In this document: positions 55,350 through 64,000 of the stretch, in pieces
How positions within the stretch are numbered: position 1 is the first letter of the stretch
Layout of the letters: each line of letters starts with the position of its first letter
NCBI GenBank assembly: GCA_028386065.3
Contig: JAKUCV010003143.1
Coordinates: forward strand, 106,430-170,429
Reading direction: 5' to 3'
Origin: Turnera subulata
Lineage: Eukaryota; Streptophyta; Magnoliopsida; Malpighiales; Passifloraceae
Length of the DNA: 64,000 bases
Position numbers and translations under genes: made by a program
Notes under the pieces: generated by a model
The model's input: only the letters and a program-made list of their open reading frames with translations
Databases searched by the model: none
Told to the model about the DNA's origin: nothing

Positions 55350-57212
55350 TTCCACAAACCAAATCAACATCAGACTCATAACATCAATTAGTCACAGATA
55401 ACAGTTCAGCTTTATTCTCGACACAGTATCCATAAGTCTAAACACAATCCAACAACAACATCAACAATTTCCATAGCAATCAGATAACAGACAATAATCA
55501 ATTCAGCAGTTCAATCAAACAACAAAAACACACACAGTATTACGGGCACATATCCAAGGTTATCCATCCTCACCTTAGCCGATTTTCAGTTTTGGAAATG
55601 TCCAACAGACTCCAAGTCTGGTTCCTCAGGTATCTGCTCGTTATCAACTCCTATATCAAACAAGTAATATGCACACATAAGTGATATGCAATGTCATGCT
55701 ACTACTGTATACCGAAAAATAAATACTAACTCGTCTCGGTTACTTCCCCGGGTTAATTCTCCATTATCATCATCATTCACCATTTATTTTCAGTGTCCAA
55801 AAATGATACTATACTTATACCTATACCTGGATACTATTCTAGTACAATACCTACTTTGATAATACCCTTTCCATATTTATTTCTACAAGTATGTACTTTC
55901 CAAAATTATTAATTACTATTATTATATATTTTTTCCATAATATTATTCCCCAAGATTTACCAAAATTTTGTTTTCACAAATTATATTTTATTTTTCCAAA
56001 ATAATAATTTTTTTCCCAAATTTAATTTAATTTTTATTTTCTTCTTTTTTTTAATTCTGGACTGGGCCTAAACTGTGCCAGATCAGGCCATACACAGTGC
56101 CAAGCCCAGGCCCCAAACAGGAGCCCAGGAGCAGGCCCACGTGCAGGCCCAGAGTCCGGCCCATAACATAGCCCACGGCCCAGCAACTAAAGCCCAGCAG
56201 TCCTTAACCTCACAGTCCGAACTCAATTAACCCAGGTCCTTCCCCACCCGGGTCAACCCGACCCATACCATCACGCAACCAGGTTGTCTCACCTCGATCT
56301 GCAGAGGTGGCGGCGCGGCAACGGCGAGCGACGGATAGCGCAAGCGGCGTGAAGAGGGAGGAAGGTGCGGCTGGGTCCGACGCGAGCAAGGAGGGGCGGC
56401 GTCGGCTGCTCTGCTCGCAAGTGGAGCCGGGTCTGCTCGTCGGCGTCTCGTCGGCTCGTCTTTCCACGGAGCAGCGGCGGTTTGCAGTCGCGACGGAAGG
56501 AGGAAGGGTGCTGGCGGCAGCGCGACCACGCACAAGAGGAGAAGAGAAGAAGGCGATGGTGGTGATGGCTCGGCGGCAGTTGTAGGTGGAGGGGGTGGTA
56601 GTCTCGGCCACGGCGGCGGCGGTGTGGAGAAAGAAAAAAAGAAAAGAAGAAGGGGAAGAGGGGGGTGACGTGGCGGTGCGGGTTGTGTGTGTGTGTTGTT
56701 TGTTGTTTGTTTTTTTTTTAATGCAGGTTTGGTTTGGTTGCAGAGGTGATGAGGGGATGCTGAGCAGAAAGAAATGGTGGTGATGATGTACTGGGAAGAA
56801 GGAAAAAAAAAAGAAAAAGAACACGACAAAAGGCAATCATACAGATTACTGGTATAACACGGGCAGAGTACTGGCTGTTCACATGCTCACAGTGAATGGC
56901 GGCTGCAACCTCCACACTGTGCAGCATGTGAGGCGGGTTCTGTCCGGACCAGAAAATAACTATAATACCCCCTTAACTTTATTTCTGGTCCGATAACTCG
57001 GGGTTAACCCAGACTTTTCTGAAGATTCCTGGACCCGAAAAATTCCAACTCGGTCCGGAAAATCCGCAGAAAAATCCCGAGCGTGGGACAAGGCTCGGTT
57101 TCGGAATCCGATGCACGAATTACCATAAATTAATTACCCAAGATTAATTTTAATGGTAAATAACTGTAAAATAAATTTTACGGTATCGGTAAAAACGTAA
57201 ATTACCCGGGCT

Positions 57213-57701
57213 GTCTTCGAATTCCAAATTTGTGTCAATGAAGAAATTAGGCTGTGAATTAAAACCCGAACGTAATTCAAATTGTCCAGGATAACCTTTT
57301 GAAACTACCCCTTAAAGGCGCCCATTGGATCTGAATTCTCTGCTGAAGAAGAACATGCATTTCCTAGTTACCAAGTTACATGAACATCACGAGAGTATGA
57401 ATGTATGATTAGTTGCATTTTCCACACGAACCCAGACGCAAAATAGTAACAAGCTAGTCACGTCACGCCAATTTATTAAAAGAACTGACAATTTATTTAG
57501 CCGATGGCTTAACGTCATCAGAACTCACAAGATTCTGAACTTGAACCGAACCTTTTCCAGTTATTTCTTCGTATTCGCAGTTAATTAATATTACATCAAC
57601 GCCGAAATTTAATCGACAGAGCAATAAAAACTACATGAACTGAAGAACATCACAATACAACCGTTACAAATCACTCCAAACGAAGATTTATCCCACCGCA
57701 A
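57213..57701. other. 3' flank of the HSP20-like gene
   Basis: Unique-looking non-coding DNA between the LTR and the gene. Nothing else recognised. Confidence 0.4.
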
Positions 57702-58106
57702 TTAACCGCTTAACCGGGTGCTCACCATCTCCGGACGGGTCATGGCCGGCAGGCGGAACCTCCACGTGTCGAACCCATCCGCCCACGAACCGTCATGATC
57801 ATCATCTTCTGGGTTAGTTTCTCTTACAAGAATCTTTGTCGCGCCGGGAAATATCTCCACCACTTGGGCCTCGAAATCGTCGTACATATCCTCACGCTTA
57901 ATAGAAAAACGGAACGATTCAGGGGTTTCTTGGACCAAAACGTCGGCGTCCGAGTGGAAAGGAAGCTCCAAGACCTTGGCGAATACGTGAGGGAGTCTTT
58001 TAAGCTTCTTTGGATTGGTGGTGGCCGCGGAGGATGAAGCAGTTCCCGCCCCGTGATGTAAAGAAGTGGCGATGTTTCGCTTGCTTATAGTTGGGTGAAC
58101 CTTCAT
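57702..58106 (-). CDS. Small HSP20/alpha-crystallin-like protein
   Basis: A single-exon frame of 134 residues starting MKVHPTISKRN. After a Ser/Ala/His-rich N-terminus comes a domain RLPHVFAKVLELPF, VQETPESFRFSI, VVEIFPGATKILVRE and DTWRFRLPAMTRPEM. This order matches a plant-specific family of HSP20-like (ACD fold) proteins with a similar LPHVFxKVLELPF start. The usual final strand (DGELVVTVPK-like) is absent; the frame ends at RLSG, so the C-terminus may be truncated. A TATA-like region is not obvious. Chaperone activity is not shown. Confidence 0.68.
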   Translation of the reverse strand: MKVHPTISKRNIATSLHHGAGTASSSAATTNPKKLKRLPHVFAKVLELPFHSDADVLVQETPESFRFSIKREDMYDDFEAQVVEIFPGATKILVRETNPEDDDHDGSWADGFDTWRFRLPAMTRPEMVSTRLSG

Positions 58107-59480
58107 GATGGTGATTCGATCGATCGATATTCGGAAAGGGTTTGATCGATCCTAGAGAAAGAATTCTGGGTTTGGGAACTTCTGGTATATGAATTTGACA
58201 AGTTATTCTTAGCGTGAAGAATTGCTTTGTAGTAGTACTATTGGCAGAGCAAGGGATGCTTGGTTTGGTTGCAGCACTATTAGTATTAAGAGTACAAGTT
58301 GCCTGTAGCGAAAAGGTTGCAAGGCTATGGCTGACAAAAGTTTTTACTTTTTGTTTTTTTGTTCCGATAAGAAAATAAACATGTTTATCATGAAACGGTA
58401 TTAACGAATCTAGGTGCTGCCTAACACATTTTCTTTCTTATCAATTATCTTGTCTAATGCCGTAATTCGTATGGTTTGGTAATATAATATACAGACGGAC
58501 TCTGAAACCAATTTTTACAATTACTTTCTTTTCTTTACTTTTGCCATTTTTTCCTTTCTTTCAAAGTTGCCCTAGCGTTAAGGAATCTGTTGACGTGCCT
58601 AATGCTTATGAGCCATGATCATGCGACAAAGATTTATGAATGAAGATGGATAGAACTTGTTATGATGATCGCAAGACGGTATATATAGTGGTAAATACAC
58701 TGGCAATGGCCATGAAAAAACTTCAACTATAAGTGAGGTCCCAATAATGGTTTAATACTCTAAACTAGTACTCTAAAAAAGGTTTAACATTATTATGACA
58801 GCAAATTTGCTAATCAATGGTTGTTGAAGCTTTGAAACGGAGAGATATTGAAGCCCCTCATACATTGGGGGAAAGACTAATGAAGCATGTAGTTTCGAGG
58901 AAATAATGCGACTACAATCAGCATGGCCCTGCATTCATCCATCAACTTTGAAGGAAAAGTGCGGTTATACCTTAAAGACCGGCGAATACCACGTTGACAT
59001 TGGTCGACCCATTCGGTGCATTGTGAAGCATGAAACTCAAAGAAGCGTTGCCCAATTATAAGAAGCCCAAATCCAAATCCAAGTCTTTTGTAAGTCACTT
59101 TAGGCTTAGACGATTAGGAATTTAGGATGGAATGATTAAGCCCCAAACTTCTGTATTATCTAAATGCCTTTTGCCCTTTTTTTTTTTTTGATAACGCCTT
59201 TTGCCTTTTGCCTTTTTTGTCCAATTGATATATGGAGTTTTGCCTCAATTAATCTAAATTCATTCTGGTTCATGCATCATTTGAACTAATTCACATTAGT
59301 ATTTTTGCCCCTTTCCTTCCTTCGTTCCATGTACTCATATTTCGACAAATATCCGATATACTTGCATGAGTAAACATGTAACTCCCGGTAATTAATGACT
59401 GAATGCACTTTTGTAAATTTGCGAAAGGTTTTCTTTTGAGGGCAAAAACTCGTCGAAATTTTATTCAACCTGAATAAATT
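58107..59480. other. Upstream region of the HSP20-like gene and intergenic DNA
   Basis: AT-rich. No further gene supported. A T-run near 59175 is followed by repeated GCCTTTTGCC, a local slippage repeat. Confidence 0.4.
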
Positions 59481-59990
59481 TTACATCCAAAGAAATCTGC
59501 TCCAGGAAAAATGAAAAAAACAGATATGTTCTAAAGGAAAAGAACCTAAGTGGCAAAGTGCATGTGCTACCTTATTACGAGTTCTCAAAATAAACAAAAG
59601 ACTCAACAAGAAAAGATAAATATGCAATAATTCGGCCCAGAGGGCTATTGGGAGGAGTATGTGCCTGAAGGTCATTGATAAGTACTTGCGAGTCCATCTT
59701 CAGAAGTTACTTCTCGATCCGCATTTCTTGTGCTAAGCCGTGCCGCGTACGCTTCACCTGCAGCTGGATCCAGAGGAATCGAGAGTTTTGTTAGATCGCC
59801 ATTGTTACAATATCACCTGTCCAACTACAAAGGATCGCACCCAAGACGGTCTTATCACGAGAAATAGCTACATCCGTGTTGACTTTCACCACCCCAGCAG
59901 GAGGAAGCTGCCATCGATCCCGACGTTGTCTTCTTGGACCAATAGGAGCTGGCCGATTAACTTCCACATACTCTGATAGAAAAGACTCTG
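59481..59990 (-). pseudogene. Broken RNase H-like (RVT_3) fragment
   Basis: Minus-strand pieces read WQLPPAGVVKVNTD (start of the plant RVT_3-type RNase H domain), GAILCSWTGDIV, then in a shifted frame MDSQVLINDLQAH, and RTRNKVAHALCHLGSF near the end (NxVAHxLA motif). At least two stops or frameshifts separate them. Such domains occur at the C-terminus of plant L1-derived and domesticated genes; this copy is dead. Confidence 0.6.
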
Positions 59991-60024
59991 TAGAAATGAG
60001 CTACTCGAGCTTGGCTGTCATGAG

Positions 60025-60357
60025 TGTTGTATTATATTTCAAACGGGAAAATTTGTCCCACATTGGTCAAATGTAAAGTTGGAGATAATCAAGGATTTAC
60101 CTAGTCTAACTAGAGAGAATTGTGGGATTGGTTTTGTTACCTGGTCATTAGGAAAATGTGTGGTTCATAATTTTGTCTATTGTTTAATTTCTACCAACTT
60201 TGCCCTCCCCTCTGCCTATAAATACATCCTTCTTCAACTCATTTGATACATAGGAAAAAACACAACAACACAAGCTCTCTCTCATTCTTCTCCCCTTTTC
60301 CCTTTCAAAGTCTCTTCTCTCTTGTTTGTTGGGTTATCTTATTTTAATTTCTTGGCA
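60025..60357 (+). repeat. Probable 5' LTR of a Ty1-copia element
   Basis: Starts TGTTGTATTATATTTC and contains a TATA box GCCTATAAATAC (near 60213). It ends about 60357 (TTGGCA), a few bases before TGGTATCCTAC, which matches the first half of a copia PBS (TGGTATCAGAGC). No 3' LTR in the window, so the ends are inferred. Confidence 0.5.
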
Positions 60358-60521
60358 GATTCTGGTATCCTACATTCTTGTAGAAGGAGTTGTTGTACCC
60401 TGGGGAGACTTTTGGGATTACCAAAAATATCTCTTTAGGATAGTGATTTACACGCCTCAGCTCGGGTATTACACAGCCAAATTTTCTAAATTTTTCCAAC
60501 AATCTAAAGAGATATTACCAA

Positions 60522-62655
60522 TGGCTGAATTTCAACCCGAGAATGTTGTTGCTGTTGCCGCTGCCGCCGCCGCTGTTGCTGTTGGATCCCAAGTCCAACC
60601 TGTCGTCACATATGCAACACCCTATCCCGACGTATCCAGAATCGAGGTGTTTGCCGGAGCAAATTTCAAGAGATGGCAGGAGCGTATTTTTCAACACTTG
60701 ACGTGCACGGGGTAGCCTACGCTTTAACAGAATCAAAGCCAGCAACCGGTGATCAAAAATAGATGGAGAATTGGTTTAATGCCAATAAGGTTTGCCGACA
60801 TACAATAATCCAAACTTTATCTAATGAAATTTTTTACGTTTATGCATCTTACAAGGAAGCAAAAGACATCTGGGATAGCATGGTGGAAAAATATACCGCA
60901 GAAGATGCTTTGAAGCAGAAGTTTGCCATTTCCAACTTTTATAAGTGGGAGATGAAGGAAGAAAAATCCGTTACCAGTCAGATCACAGAGTACCAGAGGC
61001 TTGTAGAGGACCTAAAGGCGGTGAAGATCTCTCTACCTAATGAATTTCTTGCAGGTTCCCTGATCGAAAAGCTACCCAATTCGTGGAAGGACTACAAACA
61101 CAACCTGAAGCATAAGCACAAGTTGATGCCACTCAAGGACTTGATCACTCACATCCATATTGAAGATAAGAACAAAGGAGAACTCAAAGGTGCGATTGTC
61201 AAAGAGATGACAGCCAAAGCTAACTTGGTAGAAGGTACCTCTGGTTCTAAGCATTTTAATAACAATAAGAAATCTGGTTACAACCCTAAAATTACTAACC
61301 CCACCTTCTTTAAGAAGAAAGGAAATTGTTTTGCCTGTGGAAAGCCAGGACACTTTGCACCACAATGCAGGAAGAGGGTCAGAAATGGAAATCCTCCAAA
61401 GCCAAGTGCTAACTTGGTTGAAGGAGATGGCATAATTACTGCGGTCATTTCTGAAACCTTCTTAGTCGCCAATGTGAAAGACTGGGTAGTAGACTCTGGT
61501 GCTACCAGGCACATTTGCGCAAGCAAAGATGCTTTTTCCTCCTACGCCGAGGTAGGGGATGGAGAAGAACAAATTTATCTTGGTGATTCCCGAACTGCAA
61601 AAGTTCAAAGGAAAGGAAAGGTTCTTCTCAAGCTCACATCTGGCAAGACTCTGGCTCTCAACAACAAGCTGCATGTGCCTGAAATTCGGGCAAACCTGGT
61701 CTTTGTGTCACTCTTGGGAAAAGTGGGGGTTAAGGTGTCATTTGAATCTGACAAGATCATAATGACCAAGAACAATATCTTTGTGGGTAATGGCTATTGT
61801 AACCAAGGACTTTTCATTTTGAATGTTGCCAAAACTGTGAATGAAAATGCAAGTTCTTCTTCTGCTTACTTGATTGACTCTTTTGATATATGGCATGCTA
61901 GACTAGGACATGTTAGTGCACCATATCTTAAGAAACTTTAAAATAGTGGGTTAATATCTGCCTCTAGTGATTTATTATCTGATAAATGTGAAATATGTGC
62001 TGAAACTAAACAAGTTAAGAAATCTTGTCCTTCTGTGAATAAAAGAGAAACTGAATTACTTAGTTTGATTCACACAGATTTAGGAGACTTAAAACAAACC
62101 ATGACTAGAGGAGGTAAAAATTATTATGTGACTTTCATAGATGACTTTTCAAGATATACTAAAGTATATTTGATTAGGAATAAAGATGAAGCCTTTGACA
62201 TGTTTCTCCTATACAAAGCTAAAGTAGAAAACCAGTTAGAAAGAAAGATTAAAAGGGTTAGATCAGATAGAGGTGGTGAATATGTTCTGTTTAATGAATT
62301 CTGTGAGAAAGAAGGTATAATACATGAGACCACACCTCCTTATTCACCACAATCTAATGATGAACGGAAAAATAGGACTTTAAAAGAAATGATGAATACA
62401 ATGCTTGTTAGTAGTTCAGCACCTAATAACCATTGGGGTGGAGCTATTTTATCAGCATGTCACGTGCAAAATCGGATCCCTTATAAAAATACTGATAAGA
62501 CACCATATGAATTGTGGAAAGGTTATTCACCTAATCTTAAATACTTAAAAGTGTGGGGGTGTCTTGCTAAAGTTATGTTAACTGATCCCAAGAAAAGGAA
62601 AATAGGGTCCAAAACTAGTGATTGCATATTCATTGGTTATGCTGATAATAGTGCG
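60522..62655 (+). pseudogene. Ty1-copia gag-pol, 5' portion, with three breaks
   Basis: Gag starts MAEFQPENVV (60522) with an Ala/Val-rich N-terminus and FAGANFKRWQERIFQHL. A one-base shift near 60692 and a stop at 60760 interrupt it. From 60763 one frame runs to 62655 with a single TAA at 61939. It has gag (UBN2 type), a CCHC knuckle (CFACGKPGHFAPQC), protease (WVVDSGATRHIC), GAG-pre-integrase (WHARLGH) and integrase core (HTDLGDLK, YVTFIDDFSRYTKVY, SDRGGEYV, TTPPYSPQSNDERKNRTL). The normally conserved NGxxER is NDERK. The element stops at GYADNSA, where a C-rich repeat is inserted; RT and RNase H are absent here. Confidence 0.85.
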
Positions 62656-62830
62656 TGTATAGATAGGGATGGCAACGGGGCGGGGAATTAGCGGGTTGAG
62701 CAATCCCCGCCCCGCCCCCCGCACCTTAGTTTCCTCCCCGCCCCGCCCCGCTCCCCGCACGCGGGGGAAAATTTAGCCCCATCCCTGCTCTCCGCGATCC
62801 CCGCGGATCCCCGCAGATCCCCATTCCCCA
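62656..62830. mobile_element. C-rich repeat of the GGGATGGCAACGGGGCGGGG type
   Basis: It begins TATAGATAGGGATGGCAACGGGGCGGGG and continues as CCCCGCCCCGC and GATCCCCGC repeats. The start resembles termini of hAT-like miniature elements in plants. The opposite terminus (CGTTGCCATCCC) was not found before 63511, so it is truncated or extends into unknown sequence. Confidence 0.4.
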
Positions 62831-63510
62831 AAAGAAGGTATATCACTGCCGGAAACAACCCACACTTCCGACAACAAACCCGAGTACTGCGCCCAGCAAC
62901 AAAATGCAACCACCATCAAAACCCAAAAGAAAAAAAAAAGAAACGAAAGAGGAAGGGAAACGAAGGCTAATGCCTTACCAGAAAAGACGATCCTGCTAAG
63001 AGGCTCTGCCCAGAAACCACACTACCATGCATCGGCTCGAATCCGTACTACAGCAGCAACCCGAGTCTCCAATCGAGCCCTGCCCTTCACTGCCCGGAGG
63101 GGACCGCAACCACATCACGACCAACAACAACAACACTGCGACCGTGCACAGCAGTCGAACCCCCACAGTCACCATCCACGTCGCACAACACAACCCGCCA
63201 TCGTCAAGAACAACACATCACCCGATTAAAAGAGGAACTCGGGGAAATTGTGCAAATAAGAGAAAGGGAGAAGAATTGATGGCTTACTGGTGAAAGGAGG
63301 AAACAACGGCGACTCGAACCAAGTCCCTGAGCCCCGACGTCGAGTTCTTGGACCCGATTGTTACAAGACTCGGCAGCTCCACCTTTGGGCTTAGGCAGAG
63401 ATGGGGGGCGACGGTCATGGGCGATGCACGGCGGCAATTGGTGGTTCAATGAAAGCAAGGGAAAGGAGAGGAAGGGAAGAAGGGGAAGAGGAAATAGAAG
63501 GAGGGGTTCG
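62831..63510. other. Unassigned sequence between the C-rich repeat and an LTR
   Basis: Higher GC than the surroundings, with several overlapping short frames on both strands and none recognisable. The minus strand near 63450-63200 (pyrimidine-rich, then GCC-rich) could be part of a gene leader. I cannot assign a function. Confidence 0.3.
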
Positions 63511-64000
63511 TGTTGGTAATATGCCCAAAAGCCAATCTATGGATGATTGTATTCATGTATACATATTTGAGGTTATGCCAATATATATGATTATGAGATA
63601 ATCTCTTGCACGTATATATAACCCTAGTGTATATGTATTTGATGTGTATATTCTTAAAAGTCCCTAGTCGTTTATTATTATGGTTGGGTTGTAATAACAA
63701 AATAAGACTAGCGTATGTTGAGGATTGTATGAGTTACGAATTCTACATACGGGTACAAGATGGGGATCTTGTTGACCGGACCGACCCATATAAGAACGGT
63801 ACATGGAACGTTATATGTATGTCGATAGCGTTTCTTATAGATGTATTGTCCTCCGACCTGAGATCATCAAGGTATCCGACATAGGAATCATGTACTTTGA
63901 TATTATTCCTAGTCATCCGTAACTGGGTGGACATAAGGGTAATCATCGGGTATATGACGAGTATGTAGTGGGTTTTGATTGATCAAGAGGGGATTCGTCC
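63511..64000 (+). mobile_element. Start of an LTR of the 6740-8257 family
   Basis: Begins TGTTGGTAATATGCCCAAAAGCC and matches about 6740-7225 along its length (shared words CCCTAGTCG, GACTAGCGTATGTTGA, CATACGGGTACAAG, ATGGAACGTTATATG, GTCATCCGTAACTGG). It runs off the right edge, so solo or full-length status is unknown. Confidence 0.8.

Larger units (their letters stand above)
50263..57212 (-). mobile_element. Large solo LTR (copy delta), minus strand, split by two insertions
   Basis: Its 3' end (TGAAGGGCCCCGACC on the plus strand at 50263) and 5' end (complement AGCCCGGGTAATTT at 57212) correspond to those of copies alpha and beta. GTCTT flanks it at 50258-50262 and 57213-57217, suggesting a 5-bp TSD with the first few LTR bases lost. 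Removing the insertions (51083-54371 and 54424-55349) leaves about 2.7 kb. The GC-rich block at 56220-56840 holds a sense frame of 208 codons (His/Thr/Ser/Arg-rich, unrecognised), as in the other copies. Confidence 0.7.

Noticed and set aside
56210..56836. 208-codon frame as a host gene
   Set aside because: Two overlapping frames of similar length run through the same GC-rich repeat, the composition is simple, and the block recurs at the same place in other LTR copies.
58877..59098. 73-codon minus-strand frame as a gene
   Set aside because: No recognisable family or supporting signals.

Overview
The window is plant nuclear DNA, almost certainly from a eudicot. It has spliced genes with GT-AG introns, families of Ty1-copia, Ty3-gypsy, L1, CACTA, Mutator-like and Helitron-like elements, and a seed-specific LEA gene family. 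I cannot name the species from the sequence alone. No rRNA, tRNA, CRISPR array or prokaryotic operon was seen.

Layout. 1-3641: two copies of one large LTR family in opposite orientation (one inserted in the other). 3642-6739: AT-rich non-genic DNA with a tandem duplication and a probable small Helitron. 6740-8257: a solo LTR with target-site duplication (TSD) CGATT. 6696-8458 and 30910-33994 (minus strand): the two halves of one OMA1-like M48 metallopeptidase gene. They are separated by an L1 insertion (TSD 8441-8458 / 30910-30927) that itself holds a 21.6-kb CACTA transposon (8516-30164, TSD CTC). The CACTA carries a nest of three degenerate copia copies (A on minus, C and B on plus), two Mutator-like foldback elements and a promoter-like fragment. 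A second L1 (31454-33341) lies in an intron of the same gene.

35420-47677: a tandem cluster of three seed maturation protein (SMP, LEA D-34 type) genes on the minus strand. The first and third are intact. The second is a recent duplicate of the first, broken by a 7-bp duplication. A Mutator-like element with a captured GC-rich segment (40247-41882) and a compact gypsy element (42582-45992) have entered the duplicated unit. The gypsy element keeps Gag, protease and a chromodomain but has lost reverse transcriptase, RNase H and the integrase core.

47700-50262: non-genic, with a tandem duplication. 50263-57212: a solo LTR (minus) split by a second solo LTR (51083-54366, TSD TCAGT) and a Mutator-like foldback element (54434-55349, TSD TTCCACAAAC). 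57702-58106: a small HSP20/alpha-crystallin-like gene. 59481-59990: a broken RNase H-like fragment. 60025-62655: a 5' portion of a copia element (Gag, protease, integrase), cut by a C-rich repeat. 63511-64000: start of another LTR of the family seen at 6740.

The most unusual signal is structural. The copia copies inside the CACTA carry dozens of short hairpins with differing stems but a constant loop rule, C-(NNGAA)-G. Two other repeat families here carry their own arrays of short palindromes (GGGAT-4nt-ATCCC, and TGGGC...GCCCA). Functional host genes that look intact are SMP copies 1 and 3 and, less surely, the HSP20-like gene.
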